From: Lachnospiraceae bacterium
GTDB lineage: Bacteria > Bacillota > Clostridia > Lachnospirales > Lachnospiraceae
Direction of reading: 5' to 3'
NCBI GenBank assembly: GCA_025758065.1
Contig: CP107199.1
Span: forward strand, 970,001 to 1,034,000
Length of the DNA: 64,000 bases
This document shows positions 33,775 through 42,350 of this stretch, in pieces. The notes beneath the pieces were generated by a model that saw only the letters and a list, made by a program, of their open reading frames with translations, made no database searches and was not told the origin of the DNA. Numbering within the stretch: position 1 is the first letter of the stretch; each line of letters begins with the position of its first letter. The translations under genes and the position numbers were made by a program.

Positions 33775-35475
33775 TTATTCTGCATGTGTTGCTTCTGGTA
33801 TGTCAAAAGAAACGCAGGCACCTTCTTGTGTATTCTGAAGCAGAAGGCCACTTTCATTTCCGTAAATGCTCTTTAAACGCTCGTGTACATTCTTAAGTCC
33901 TACTCTGTTTCCATTTTCTCCACAGTAAAACTGCTCCAGCATTTCTTTTGGAAATCCTTTTCCGTTATCTTTTACTGCAATATGAACGCATTTATGCCCA
34001 TAGGTATCTTTTGCATAACAGGCACAGATCATAACCGTACGAATCCCATTTCTATCAGCTCCGTAGCGGATGGCATTTTCCACCAGAGGCTGAAGGATAA
34101 AGGAAGGTACCATACAGTCAAAATCTTCTTCTATATCCATAGTCACCTGAAGTTTCTCCTCAAATCTGGCTTTCTCCAGCTCCAGATATGTATTTATATG
34201 ATAAAGCTCTGTATGTAAGTTTAACATATACTGCTCATTTTCCAGTGTCTGCCGGTAATAAGAAGCAAGAGTAAGCAACAGCTCCCGTGCTCTTTCAGCG
34301 TTTTCACGGCAGATAAAGGAGATCGTATTTAAAGCATTATAAAGAAAATGAGGGTTTACCTGGGACTGCAGTGCCTTCAATTCTGCCTGCCTGCGAAGTT
34401 TCTTCTGGTATTCCAGATTGGATAATTCCAGCTGGGTAGAAAACAGCCTTGCAAGCTCTTCCATGAATTTTAAGTCCATCTGTACAGCATGCCTGCGCTT
34501 TTTTAGCACAATTGTCAGCCCGCCAATGGCATGTTCTCCTTCTAACAATGGTGCCGTTACAATAATCTGATCCTTTAACACATTTTTCATATTGTCAGGA
34601 AAATCTGCCTGTTGAAAATACGTAGGTTTCAGATCTGTGACCGATTGTAACACAGGTGTAAGAAAACCTGGATCTGCCAGACACTCATAGGCTTTTTTGG
34701 TGCGGATCGCAAGTATCTTTTCCATATCTGTGATCACAACTGCCGAGCAGATGATTGAGTGAAAAATAATCTGTGCAGCTGCTTCCATATCTTCTTTACT
34801 TCTGAGGCCTTTTCTCAAATGTGGCAAACTCTGATCCACGATCCCGAAACACAGGCGCATTTTTTCTGCAAACTGCCCTTCTTTCCGGATAAATACCATA
34901 TCAAAGGTCCTTAAGAAAATAAGCATACCGCAAGAATTCATCATAATCATAGGAACAGCGATCTGACGGATCAAATGCCAGGCTGCATCAAAAGGTTTTG
35001 AGATCAGAAGGATAATGACCATCTGCCCCACTTCCGCTGCTGCTGTCAAAACACAGATTTCTGCCTGCTTCATTTTCCCTGATTTAAACCTTGCAGAAAA
35101 TACAGACCCCAAAATCCCTTCAACCAAAGTAGACACAGCACAAGATACAGCTGTAAAACCGCCAATATCAAACAGATATCGATGAATACCTGCGATCAGT
35201 GCTGTTAACATCCCCACATAGGGTCCGCCTAAAAGTCCTGCTGCCAGTACACCAATCACACGGGTATTGATGATCGCCCCATCTGTGTACGTCCCTGTGT
35301 ATGTAGATACGATACTGATGATACCAAAGATCACCGCAAGTGCTGTTTTTGAAAATATACTGCTCTGTTCCTCTAAAAACAGCGTCCTGACAAACTCCAG
35401 ATTCGTAAGAAGAGCCGCGATCAGTACAAGAAGCCCAATATTTAAGAGCATGTTAAAATAGGTTACATCTACCAT
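33775..35475 (-). CDS. LytS-type sensor histidine kinase
   Basis: 566 residues. N-terminal 5TM-LYT membrane domain (about 5-175, NTRVIGVLAAGLLGGPYVG motif), a GAF-like domain (about 225-345) and a HisKA-7TM/PF06580 kinase core: QSQVNPHFLYNALNTIS with the phospho-His, NAIRYGADRNG N-box and DNGKGFPKEM G-box. Layout matches LytS/BtsS/YpdA, which sense extracellular nutrients or pyruvate. GGGAAGAGATC upstream of ATG. It is the first gene of the kinase-regulator pair preceding cstA; a perfect 12-bp hairpin (35504-35538) sits before its start. Confidence 0.95.
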   Translation of the reverse strand: MVDVTYFNMLLNIGLLVLIAALLTNLEFVRTLFLEEQSSIFSKTALAVIFGIISIVSTYTGTYTDGAIINTRVIGVLAAGLLGGPYVGMLTALIAGIHRYLFDIGGFTAVSCAVSTLVEGILGSVFSARFKSGKMKQAEICVLTAAAEVGQMVIILLISKPFDAAWHLIRQIAVPMIMMNSCGMLIFLRTFDMVFIRKEGQFAEKMRLCFGIVDQSLPHLRKGLRSKEDMEAAAQIIFHSIICSAVVITDMEKILAIRTKKAYECLADPGFLTPVLQSVTDLKPTYFQQADFPDNMKNVLKDQIIVTAPLLEGEHAIGGLTIVLKKRRHAVQMDLKFMEELARLFSTQLELSNLEYQKKLRRQAELKALQSQVNPHFLYNALNTISFICRENAERARELLLTLASYYRQTLENEQYMLNLHTELYHINTYLELEKARFEEKLQVTMDIEEDFDCMVPSFILQPLVENAIRYGADRNGIRTVMICACYAKDTYGHKCVHIAVKDNGKGFPKEMLEQFYCGENGNRVGLKNVHERLKSIYGNESGLLLQNTQEGACVSFDIPEATHAE

Positions 35476-35503
35476 AATAATGATCTCTTCCCTATATAAT
35501 TTC

Positions 35504-35538
35504 AGGCGTTCCGAAACCTGATCTTATTCGGAACGCCT
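35504..35538 (-). terminator. Perfect hairpin between rpiB and kinase gene
   Basis: AGGCGTTCCGAA (35504-35515) pairs exactly with TTCGGAACGCCT (35527-35538). No T run follows on the minus strand, so it may be a weak terminator of the lactonase-aroC-rpiB operon or an mRNA-end stabiliser. Confidence 0.55.
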
Positions 35539-35581
35539 GATCGTTTGCAGTTATTGTGCGTTTTAGCGCAAAGTTCATCCA

Positions 35582-36022
35582 TTATCTGTTTTCAATATCC
35601 ATTAACATCTGGACACGGCGCTCATGACGGCCGCCTTCGAATTCTGCATCCAGCCATGCTTCTGTGATCATCTTAGCCAGCTCACTGCCTACAACTCTTG
35701 CGCCAAATGCAAGTACATTGGAGTTATTATGCATTCTGGAAAGCTTTGCAGTATATGGCTCGCTGCATACACAGGCACGGATGCCTTTTACCTTGTTTGC
35801 TGCTAAAGAGATGCCTACACCGGTACCGCAGATAGCAATACCCAGATCAGCTTCGCCGGAAGCTACTGCACGGCCTACTTTCTCGCCGTAAACAGGATAA
35901 TCACAGCTTTCTGTGCTGTTGGTTCCCAGATCGATCACCTCGTATCCTTTGCTTTCTACAAATTCCTTGATAATGTTCTTCAGTTCAATTGCGGAATGAT
36001 CATTGCCCATTGCGATCTTCAT
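35582..36022 (-). CDS. rpiB: Ribose-5-phosphate isomerase B
   Basis: 146 residues. Interconverts ribose 5-phosphate and ribulose 5-phosphate. N-terminal GNDHSAIELK and the catalytic-base Cys in ICGTGVGISLAANKVKGIRA (near 68) match RpiB; HNNSNVLAFGARVVG is the phosphate-binding stretch. GAGGAG precedes ATG. aroC ends 5 bp upstream, so the gene is the third of a lactonase-aroC-rpiB operon. LacAB-type activity is less likely because a single full-length subunit is encoded. Confidence 0.95.
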   Translation of the reverse strand: MKIAMGNDHSAIELKNIIKEFVESKGYEVIDLGTNSTESCDYPVYGEKVGRAVASGEADLGIAICGTGVGISLAANKVKGIRACVCSEPYTAKLSRMHNNSNVLAFGARVVGSELAKMITEAWLDAEFEGGRHERRVQMLMDIENR

Positions 36023-36027
36023 AAATA

Positions 36028-37140
36028 TTAAATCTCCTCTTTATTAAAAAATTTTTTAATACGATCCAATCTGGATGTCATGGACATTAAAAGCAGGTCT
36101 GCTGCTGTAAGTGCAGCCATTGCCTCCACTACTACAACGGCTCTTGGCACGATCACCGGGTCATGACGGCCCTTAATCTGGATCTCCTGTTCTTTTCCAT
36201 AGCGGTCTACTGTCTTTTGTACCTGGGAAATAGAAGGAGTCGGTTTAAATGCCGCCCGCATCACTATCGTGCTTCCATCACTCATACCTCCTAAGGTACC
36301 GCCGGAATGGTTGGTCACTTTTTGCGTTTTTTTGTCTTTTCCTATTACAAAGCTGTCATTATTCCGGGATCCTAAAGAAGCTGCTGCTTCAAAGCCATCT
36401 CCGATCTCAAAACCTTTCACAGCGCCAATTGACATAACAGCTTTTCCCAGTGCAGCGTCCAGCTTATCAAAAACAGGTTCTCCTACACCTGCAGGAAGTC
36501 CCCTGATCACGCACTCTACCACACCACCGCAGGAATCTCTGCGCTGCATCATATCTTCCATGTAGCTTTCTGCCTCTGCTGCTGCAGCCTTGTCCGGCAT
36601 ATATAAGCGGTTTTTGGAAATTTCTTCCATATCCATATGGCTGTGATCGATCTTTACAGGTCCCACGGCACTGGTATATGCCTGAACCGTGATCCCAAGA
36701 CTTTCTAACAGTTTGGCTGCTATTGCTCCCGCTGCTACCCTTCCAATGGTCTCTCTTCCGGAAGAACGTCCACCGCCCCGGTAATCCCGGAAACCATATT
36801 TTTCATCAAAGGTATAATCAGCATGGCCCGGACGGTACACATCCATGATATTGCTGTAATCATGGGAACGCTGGTCGGTATTGCGGATCACAATGGAAAT
36901 GGGTGTTCCTGTTGTTTTTCCCTCAAAAACGCCGGACAAGATCTCTGCCTTATCCCCTTCGCTTCTGGCTGTGGTAAATCTGCTCTGCCCCGGTTTTCTC
37001 CTGTCTAAATATTTCTGGATATCTTCTTCATTTAACAGAAGTCCTGCAGGACAGCCATCTACTACAACACCAACACCTGATCCATGGGATTCTCCCCAGG
37101 TGCTTATCTTAAAAATCGTTCCGTATACTGAACCTGACAT
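36028..37140 (-). CDS. aroC: Chorismate synthase
   Basis: 370 residues; last step of the shikimate pathway (EPSP to chorismate, FMN-dependent). All signatures visible: GESHGSGVGVVVDGCPAG near 14-31, RPGHADYTFDEKYGFRDYRGGGRSSGRETI near 105-135, and FKPTPSI near 310. AGGAGAAAAATAAC precedes ATG; the lactonase stop is one base before the start. No other aro gene is adjacent, so it is separated from the rest of its pathway and joined to pentose-phosphate-type enzymes. Confidence 0.97.
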   Translation of the reverse strand: MSGSVYGTIFKISTWGESHGSGVGVVVDGCPAGLLLNEEDIQKYLDRRKPGQSRFTTARSEGDKAEILSGVFEGKTTGTPISIVIRNTDQRSHDYSNIMDVYRPGHADYTFDEKYGFRDYRGGGRSSGRETIGRVAAGAIAAKLLESLGITVQAYTSAVGPVKIDHSHMDMEEISKNRLYMPDKAAAAEAESYMEDMMQRRDSCGGVVECVIRGLPAGVGEPVFDKLDAALGKAVMSIGAVKGFEIGDGFEAAASLGSRNNDSFVIGKDKKTQKVTNHSGGTLGGMSDGSTIVMRAAFKPTPSISQVQKTVDRYGKEQEIQIKGRHDPVIVPRAVVVVEAMAALTAADLLLMSMTSRLDRIKKFFNKEEI

Positions 37141-37141
37141 G

Positions 37142-38203
37142 TTATTTTTCTCCTATTTTAACAATAGCGCAGCAGTTCGGTTCATTTACCGGAACACTTC
37201 TTCCGCTCATTACTAAAAGTCCTTTTTCATAATCAACCTTAAAGAAGCTGATCGTTCCGCTGTCATGGTTTACAGAAGCAATATGTTTTCCGTCCGGGAA
37301 TACAGCTACATCCTTTGGATATGAACCGCTGATAGGCAGGCAGCATATCATAGATAAAAGTCCTGTTTCCTCATCTCTTTTGTAAACACTAATGGTATTT
37401 TCTCCTGCATTGGTGCAATATATATATTTCTGGTCAATAGACATTCTCATGGCACAGGCTGCAGTTAGGTTGTCCGGATTCTTGGTAGAGGTAGTAGAGA
37501 TGGTCTGGATCTTTTCGATCACAGGCGCCCTGTCCCCGGTCTTGTAGGTATATACCTCGATCGCCTTCTTTAATTCATACATTAAATAAATAAACTTTCC
37601 ATCCTTACTGTAACGGAAATGTCTCGGTGCAGACTCCAGATCACAGCGGATAGCATCTACCTGGACTAATTTCTGCTCTTTGTCATTAAAACGGTAGATC
37701 TTAACCTGGTCAATACCATTATCCACACTAAGGACAAAGCGATTGTCTGGCATTCTTCTGGTGCAGGTCACATGTGGGCGGAAGTTTCGCTCTGCCACAC
37801 TGCCGTAGCCTCTGTCAAATACGCCATCTACGATCTTTCCTACAGAACCGTCTGGATTTAAGTTTAATACAGTTGTCTTTCCATCATGATAACCAGATAC
37901 GAAAACGTACTTATCCTCCTCATCTGTACACAGATGGCAGCCTCTCATTCCTCTGATGGATGAGCTGTTTAAACGTGCCAGGCTTCCGTTTGGAAGGATG
38001 CGGAAAGATACAACTCCTTCATCTGCGATGGAGTACAGAGTCTTGCCATCACTGGATGCAATTACATAGGAAGAATTATCCACTTCGATCTCACAGCGCT
38101 CTTTAAACATTCCATTTTCTACATCTACATCAAATACAGTGATTCCCTTTGCCTTTCCTGTATAGGAATAGGAACCCACATACGCCATATACTTACCGCT
38201 CAT
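37142..38203 (-). CDS. Lactonase-family beta-propeller protein (Pgl-like)
   Basis: 353 residues of the seven-bladed beta-propeller lactonase family (6-phosphogluconolactonase/YkgB). Repeated blade patterns such as DGKTLYSIADEGVVSFRI, DGKFIYLMYELKKAIEVY, and KHIASVNHDSGTISFF are visible. Start ATG 38203 with GGGAGG eight bases upstream; a longer in-frame extension is encoded by the family B repeat and rejected. First gene of the operon with aroC and rpiB. Substrate lactone inferred from family only. Confidence 0.88.
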   Translation of the reverse strand: MSGKYMAYVGSYSYTGKAKGITVFDVDVENGMFKERCEIEVDNSSYVIASSDGKTLYSIADEGVVSFRILPNGSLARLNSSSIRGMRGCHLCTDEEDKYVFVSGYHDGKTTVLNLNPDGSVGKIVDGVFDRGYGSVAERNFRPHVTCTRRMPDNRFVLSVDNGIDQVKIYRFNDKEQKLVQVDAIRCDLESAPRHFRYSKDGKFIYLMYELKKAIEVYTYKTGDRAPVIEKIQTISTTSTKNPDNLTAACAMRMSIDQKYIYCTNAGENTISVYKRDEETGLLSMICCLPISGSYPKDVAVFPDGKHIASVNHDSGTISFFKVDYEKGLLVMSGRSVPVNEPNCCAIVKIGEK

Positions 38204-38227
38204 ACAGCTTACCTCCCTGGATTTTAT

Positions 38228-38390
38228 ATGTTCTCTCGGAATCTTTCTGTGCCTGATTTTGTGAGAAGATTTTTTGTCAGTTGTGCCCAAATTTCTGAGG
38301 TGTACGCGGTGCGTACATTGATGAAATTCGGGTGCGACTGGCGGGAAATCAGCCACAAAAGCAGGTACAGAAAAGACTCCGAGAGAACAT
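38228..38390. repeat. Family B hairpin repeat, full copy 1 (163 bp)
   Basis: ATGTTCTCTCGGAATCTTT at one end and AAAGACTCCGAGAGAACAT at the other pair across the whole element, with inner arms AAATTTC/GAAATTC and a GTACGCGGTGCGTAC tip. About 95 percent like 39434-39596. It is in the leader of the lactonase operon. Confidence 0.92.
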
Positions 38391-38429
38391 TTATCTGTGT
38401 TTTCTGCTCTCGCATACTTTTGCGATCCG

Positions 38430-38651
38430 CTTGCAGGCACGCACTGACGTGCTCAACTGTCTGCTATCGCAGACGACCTGCTCGTTGATGAACGCCTGAA
38501 AAATAAATGCCGCAAGCGGCGCTTATTTTTCCTTGCCCACTCGCAGGCACGCACTGACGTGCTCAACTGTCTGCTATCGCAGACGGCCTGCTCGTTGATG
38601 AACGCCTGAAAAATAAATGCCGCAAGCGGCGCTTATTTTTCCTTGCGTTCA
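38430..38651. repeat. Family C variant, two tandem units of 110 bp
   Basis: Copy 1 from about 38430, copy 2 from about 38540. Each holds CACGCACTGACGTG, GTCTGCTATCGCAGAC and AAAATAAATGCCGCAAGCGGCGCTTATTTTT hairpins in the same order as the family C units elsewhere. The last edge abuts the -10 of the lactonase operon promoter. Confidence 0.9.
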
Positions 38652-38679
38652 TCATATCATAACTTTGTTCATTTGTTAA
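38651..38679 (-). promoter_or_regulatory. Promoter of lactonase-aroC-rpiB
   Basis: Minus strand TTAACA (38674-38679), 17-bp spacer, TATGAT (38651-38656). It implies a leader of about 440 nt made up mostly of family C and B repeats. Confidence 0.7.
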
Positions 38680-38701
38680 CCTTTAAGTTTCAGAAAAAGT
38701 A

Positions 38702-38729
38702 TTGACACTCTTCTCATTTAATGTATAAT
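38702..38729 (+). promoter_or_regulatory. Promoter of the XRE-cupin gene
   Basis: TTGACA (38702-38707), 16-bp spacer, TATAAT (38724-38729): both hexamers are consensus. Divergent from the lactonase promoter, 23 bp apart. Leader about 120 nt. Confidence 0.88.
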
Positions 38730-38857
38730 GGAACTCGTCTTTGTTTAATAACACTAAACTTTTTGCTTATTTTTACATTCAGTTAGTATTTGTAAACTTT
38801 GTGTATGATACAGGGAGCAATCCAGTATCAGGAACAATTCAAAAACAGGAGGCTATC

Positions 38858-39391
38858 ATGGATATCGGCAACAAGCTGAAAGAACTGCGCGTTTTAAAGG
38901 GTCTGACACAGGAAGAGCTGGCAGACCGTTCAGAGCTTTCCAAGGGATTTATCTCCCAGCTGGAGCGCAACTTAACATCCCCCTCTATCACCACCCTTAT
39001 GGACATCCTGCAGTGCCTTGGAACCAGCATCGGGGAGTTTTTCAATGAGGCTCCTGATGAACAGATCGTATTCGGAAAACAGGACTATTTTGTCAAGGTT
39101 GACACCGAATATAAAAACGAGATCAAATGGATCATTCCCAATGCCCAGAAAAATACCATGGAACCTATTTATCTTACCCTTGAGGCCGGAGGTTCCACCT
39201 GTCCGGATACACCTCATGAAGGAGAAGAATTCGGCTATATCCTTCAGGGAACCGTATCCATTCATCTTGGAAATAAGACTTATAAAGCCAAAAAAGGGGA
39301 ATCCTTTTATTATACAGCTGACAAGACCCATTTTCTGTCCAGTAAAAGCGGGGCAGTTCTGATCTGGGTCAGCTCACCACCAAGTTTTTAA
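38858..39391 (+). CDS. XRE-family regulator with cupin domain
   Basis: 177 residues. HTH (residues 8-60: LKELRVLKGLTQEELADRSELSKGFISQLER) followed by a cupin barrel (about 105-175: EGEEFGYILQGTVSIHLG and GESFYYTADKTHFL). This is the PuuR-type layout that often controls polyamine uptake or use. It lies directly upstream of potABCD in the same direction, supporting polyamine control. ATG 38858 has AGGAGG seven bases upstream. Own consensus promoter; repeats lie between it and potA. Confidence 0.93.
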   Translation: MDIGNKLKELRVLKGLTQEELADRSELSKGFISQLERNLTSPSITTLMDILQCLGTSIGEFFNEAPDEQIVFGKQDYFVKVDTEYKNEIKWIIPNAQKNTMEPIYLTLEAGGSTCPDTPHEGEEFGYILQGTVSIHLGNKTYKAKKGESFYYTADKTHFLSSKSGAVLIWVSSPPSF

Positions 39392-39392
39392 T

Positions 39393-39423
39393 CTAGCACA
39401 CCGTTTACGAAACGATGTACTAG
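39393..39423. repeat. Family D mini palindrome (31 bp)
   Basis: CTAGCACACCGTTT, short loop, AAACGATGTACTAG: near-perfect palindrome right after the XRE stop codon. Its inverted sequence matches the left arm of the 167-bp element at 55723-55889 (CTAGTACATCRTTTCGTAAA). Confidence 0.65.
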
Positions 39424-39433
39424 TATATCACAT

Positions 39434-39596
39434 ATGTTCTCTCGGAATCTTTCTGTGCCTGATTTTGTGAGAAGATTTTTTGTCAGTTGTGCCCAAATTT
39501 CTGAGGCGTACGCGGTGCGTACGTTGATGAAATTCGGGTGCGACTGGCGGAAAATCAGCCACAAAGGCAGGTGCAGGAAAGACTCCGAGAGGACAT
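39434..39596. repeat. Family B hairpin repeat, full copy 2 (163 bp)
   Basis: Near-identical to 38228-38390, same 163-bp length. It lies between the XRE gene and potA and ends 26 bp before the potA start codon. Its open frame runs in phase into potA, but potA has its own ribosome binding site. Confidence 0.92.
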
Positions 39597-39622
39597 CACA
39601 TACGAAAAGGAGAACTGTGTAC

Positions 39623-40699
39623 ATGAGCCAGCCATTGATCGATTTACAGCATATTTCAAAAAGCTTTGACGGAGAAATGGTCTTAGATGACCTGAGTCTT
39701 TCTATAAAAGAAAATAGTTTCGTAACTTTACTCGGCCCCAGCGGATGCGGAAAATCCACCACTTTGCGTATTATCGGTGGTTTCACCCCGCCGGATAAGG
39801 GAACTGTTATCTTCGACGGTCAGGATATCACCAAATTGCCGCCAAATAAACGCCAGTTAAACACCGTATTCCAGAAATACGCCTTATTCCCCCATATGAC
39901 CATTGCCGAAAACATTGCTTTCGGCCTGAAGATCAAAAACAAACCTAAAAGCTATATTGACGATAAGATCAAATATGCATTAAAACTGGTAAACCTGTCC
40001 GGTTTTGAAAAAAGAGATGTTACCTCTCTTTCCGGTGGCCAGCAGCAGCGTATCGCTATTGCAAGAGCTATTGTAAATGAGCCGCGGGTACTGCTCCTTG
40101 ATGAGCCTTTAGGCGCTTTGGATCTGAAGCTGCGCCAGGACATGCAGTATGAGCTGATCCGCCTGAAAAATGAGCTGGGGATCACCTTTATCTATGTTAC
40201 CCATGACCAGGAAGAGGCACTTACCATGTCTGATACCATTGTGGTCATGAACCAGGGCTATATCCAGCAGATGGGTTCCCCGGAACAGATCTACAATGAA
40301 CCGGAAAATGCCTTTGTTGCAGACTTTATCGGAGAAAGCAATATTGTGCCAGGCCTGATGATCCATGATGAACTGGTTGAGATCTTCGGCGCCAGATTTG
40401 CCTGTGTTGATAAAGGATTCGGAAATAATAAACCGGTTGACGTTGTGATCCGTCCTGAGGATATCGACCTGTTAAAGCCGGAGGAAGGCACTCTCCAGGG
40501 TATTGTCACCCACCTGATCTTTAAGGGTGTCCATTATGAAATGGAAGTAACCACCCCGGATGGCTTTGAGTGGCTGGTACACTCTACTGATATGTTCCCT
40601 GTTGGCCAGCAGGTAGGTATCCATGTGGATCCTTTTGACATTCAGATCATGAACAAACCTGCTTCTGAAGATGAGGAGGCGATCGGAGTCAATGAATGA
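39623..40699 (+). CDS. potA: Spermidine/putrescine ABC transporter ATPase
   Basis: 358 residues. Walker A GPSGCGKST near 38-46, signature LSGGQQQRIAIARAI near 140, Walker B LLLDEPLGALD, H-loop THDQEEAL, and a C-terminal TOBE domain (about 270-350) typical of PotA-class importers. ATG 39623 has AAAAGGAG ten bases upstream; the in-frame upstream sequence is a family B repeat and not part of the gene. It overlaps potB by 8 bp and is followed by potC and potD. Confidence 0.96.
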   Translation: MSQPLIDLQHISKSFDGEMVLDDLSLSIKENSFVTLLGPSGCGKSTTLRIIGGFTPPDKGTVIFDGQDITKLPPNKRQLNTVFQKYALFPHMTIAENIAFGLKIKNKPKSYIDDKIKYALKLVNLSGFEKRDVTSLSGGQQQRIAIARAIVNEPRVLLLDEPLGALDLKLRQDMQYELIRLKNELGITFIYVTHDQEEALTMSDTIVVMNQGYIQQMGSPEQIYNEPENAFVADFIGESNIVPGLMIHDELVEIFGARFACVDKGFGNNKPVDVVIRPEDIDLLKPEEGTLQGIVTHLIFKGVHYEMEVTTPDGFEWLVHSTDMFPVGQQVGIHVDPFDIQIMNKPASEDEEAIGVNE

Positions 40700-41531
40700 T
40701 GAAAAGAAATCCGCGACCTTAGGAAGAGCACTTCTTTCCGGCCCTTATCTGATCTGGATGATCGGTTTTACCATTATCCCCCTCGCCCTTATTTTCTGGT
40801 TCGGCATTACTAATAAGAATGGCAGCCTGACACTGGCAAATATTACTGCCATTATGAATCCGGATCACTGGAAGGCTTTGTGGCTGTCTCTTGGACTGTC
40901 ACTGGTCAGTACGATCCTCTGCCTGATCCTTGCTTATCCTCTTGCCATGATCCTTCGTGGAAGAGGCAGTTCTGCCAGCGGCTTTATTGTATTTATCTTC
41001 ATCCTTCCTATGTGGATGAACTTTTTACTGCGTACTATGGCATGGCAGACATTACTTGAGCGAAACGGTGTGATCAATGGAATCTTAACCTGGCTCCATC
41101 TGCCGAAGCAGAACCTGATCAACACTCCTGCAGCTATCGTTCTTGGAATGGTATATAACTTCCTTCCATTTATGGTACTGCCCATCTACAACGTACTTGC
41201 AAAAATTGACGACAACACCATCAACGCCGCAAAAGACTTAGGTGCCAACACCTTACAGACTTTATTTTACATCTGGCTGCCTTTAAGCCTTCCTGGTATC
41301 ATCAGCGGTATTACCATGGTATTCGTGCCCTCCCTCACTACTTTCGTTATCTCCGACCTGTTAGGCGGAAGCAAGATCCTTCTGATCGGTAATGTAATTG
41401 AACAGGAGTTTACAAAGGGAAATAACTGGCACCTGGGAAGCGGTCTGTCTCTGGTCTTAATGGTATTTATACTTATCAGTATGGCCATGATCGCAAAATA
41501 TGATAAAAACGGAGAAGGGACGGCATTCTAA
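40692..41531 (+). CDS. potB: Spermidine/putrescine ABC permease PotB
   Basis: 279 residues, about six transmembrane helices, binding-protein-dependent permease with EAA-type loop INAAKDLGANTLQTLFYIWLPLSLPG near residues 178-203. GNVIEQEFTKGNNWHLGSGLS near the C-terminus is typical of PotB. It starts within the end of potA (8-bp overlap) and its stop overlaps the potC start by one base, so translation is coupled. Confidence 0.96.
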   Translation: MNDEKKSATLGRALLSGPYLIWMIGFTIIPLALIFWFGITNKNGSLTLANITAIMNPDHWKALWLSLGLSLVSTILCLILAYPLAMILRGRGSSASGFIVFIFILPMWMNFLLRTMAWQTLLERNGVINGILTWLHLPKQNLINTPAAIVLGMVYNFLPFMVLPIYNVLAKIDDNTINAAKDLGANTLQTLFYIWLPLSLPGIISGITMVFVPSLTTFVISDLLGGSKILLIGNVIEQEFTKGNNWHLGSGLSLVLMVFILISMAMIAKYDKNGEGTAF

Positions 41532-42322
41532 TGACAAAAGGCAAAGAACGGTTTCGGAAGTTTATTTCCGACTTTTATTTAGTGATTATCCTTATCTTCC
41601 TTTATGCCCCAATCTTCACCATGATGGTCCTTTCTTTTAACCAGTCAAAATCAAGGACCCACTGGGGCGGCTTTACACTTAGCTGGTATACACAGATGTT
41701 CCAAAGCCGGGCGATCATGTACGCCTTATACACCACACTGCTTGTGGCAATGATCTCCGCACTGGTGGCAACTATCATTGGAACTGTGACAGCCCTCGCC
41801 ATCAACCACATGAAGCCTGTGTCCAAAAATATTTTTATGGGAATCTCTAACATTCCCATGTTAAACGCGGATATCGTCACCGGTATCTCACTGATGCTTG
41901 CATTTATTGCCTTTGGGATCTCCCTTGGCTTTAAGACCGTGCTCATTTCCCATATCACCTTTAACATTCCTTATGTTATCTTAAGTGTTATGCCGAAATT
42001 AAAGCAGACGGATCGCTCCACCTATGAGGCGGCTTTAGACCTTGGCGCTTCTCCGGCTTATGCCTTTTTCCAGGTAGTTTTCCCGGATATCATGCCAGGT
42101 GTCCTCTCCGGTTTTCTGCTGGCATTTACCATGTCACTGGATGATTTCATTATCACCCATTTTACAAAGGGCGCCGGCATCAATACTCTGTCTACCTTGA
42201 TCTACAGTGAAGTGCGCCGCGGTATCCGTCCTTCCATGTATGCCTTAAGCACCGTTATCTTTGTGGTGGTGCTGGTGGTACTGCTTATTGCAAATTTTCG
42301 GAAACAGCCGGAAAAAGACTAA
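41531..42322 (+). CDS. potC: Spermidine/putrescine ABC permease PotC
   Basis: 263 residues, about six transmembrane helices. The EAA loop YEAALDLGASPAYAFFQVVFPDIMPG lies near 158-183; SLDDFIITHFTKGAGINTLSTLIYSE near 200 matches PotC. Forms the membrane channel with PotB. TAATG overlap with potB; potD starts 28 bp after. Confidence 0.96.
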   Translation: MTKGKERFRKFISDFYLVIILIFLYAPIFTMMVLSFNQSKSRTHWGGFTLSWYTQMFQSRAIMYALYTTLLVAMISALVATIIGTVTALAINHMKPVSKNIFMGISNIPMLNADIVTGISLMLAFIAFGISLGFKTVLISHITFNIPYVILSVMPKLKQTDRSTYEAALDLGASPAYAFFQVVFPDIMPGVLSGFLLAFTMSLDDFIITHFTKGAGINTLSTLIYSEVRRGIRPSMYALSTVIFVVVLVVLLIANFRKQPEKD

Positions 42323-42350
42323 TATCGGAGACTGGAGGATCTAAGCTATC

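Noticed and set aside
38204..38440. N-terminal extension of the lactonase by 79 residues
   Set aside because: Also translated from the family B repeat; GGGAGG before ATG 38203 gives a normal propeller start.
39434..39622. N-terminal extension of PotA by 63 residues
   Set aside because: The extension is encoded by the family B repeat; ATG 39623 has a good AAAAGGAG site and aligns with the normal PotA N-terminus.
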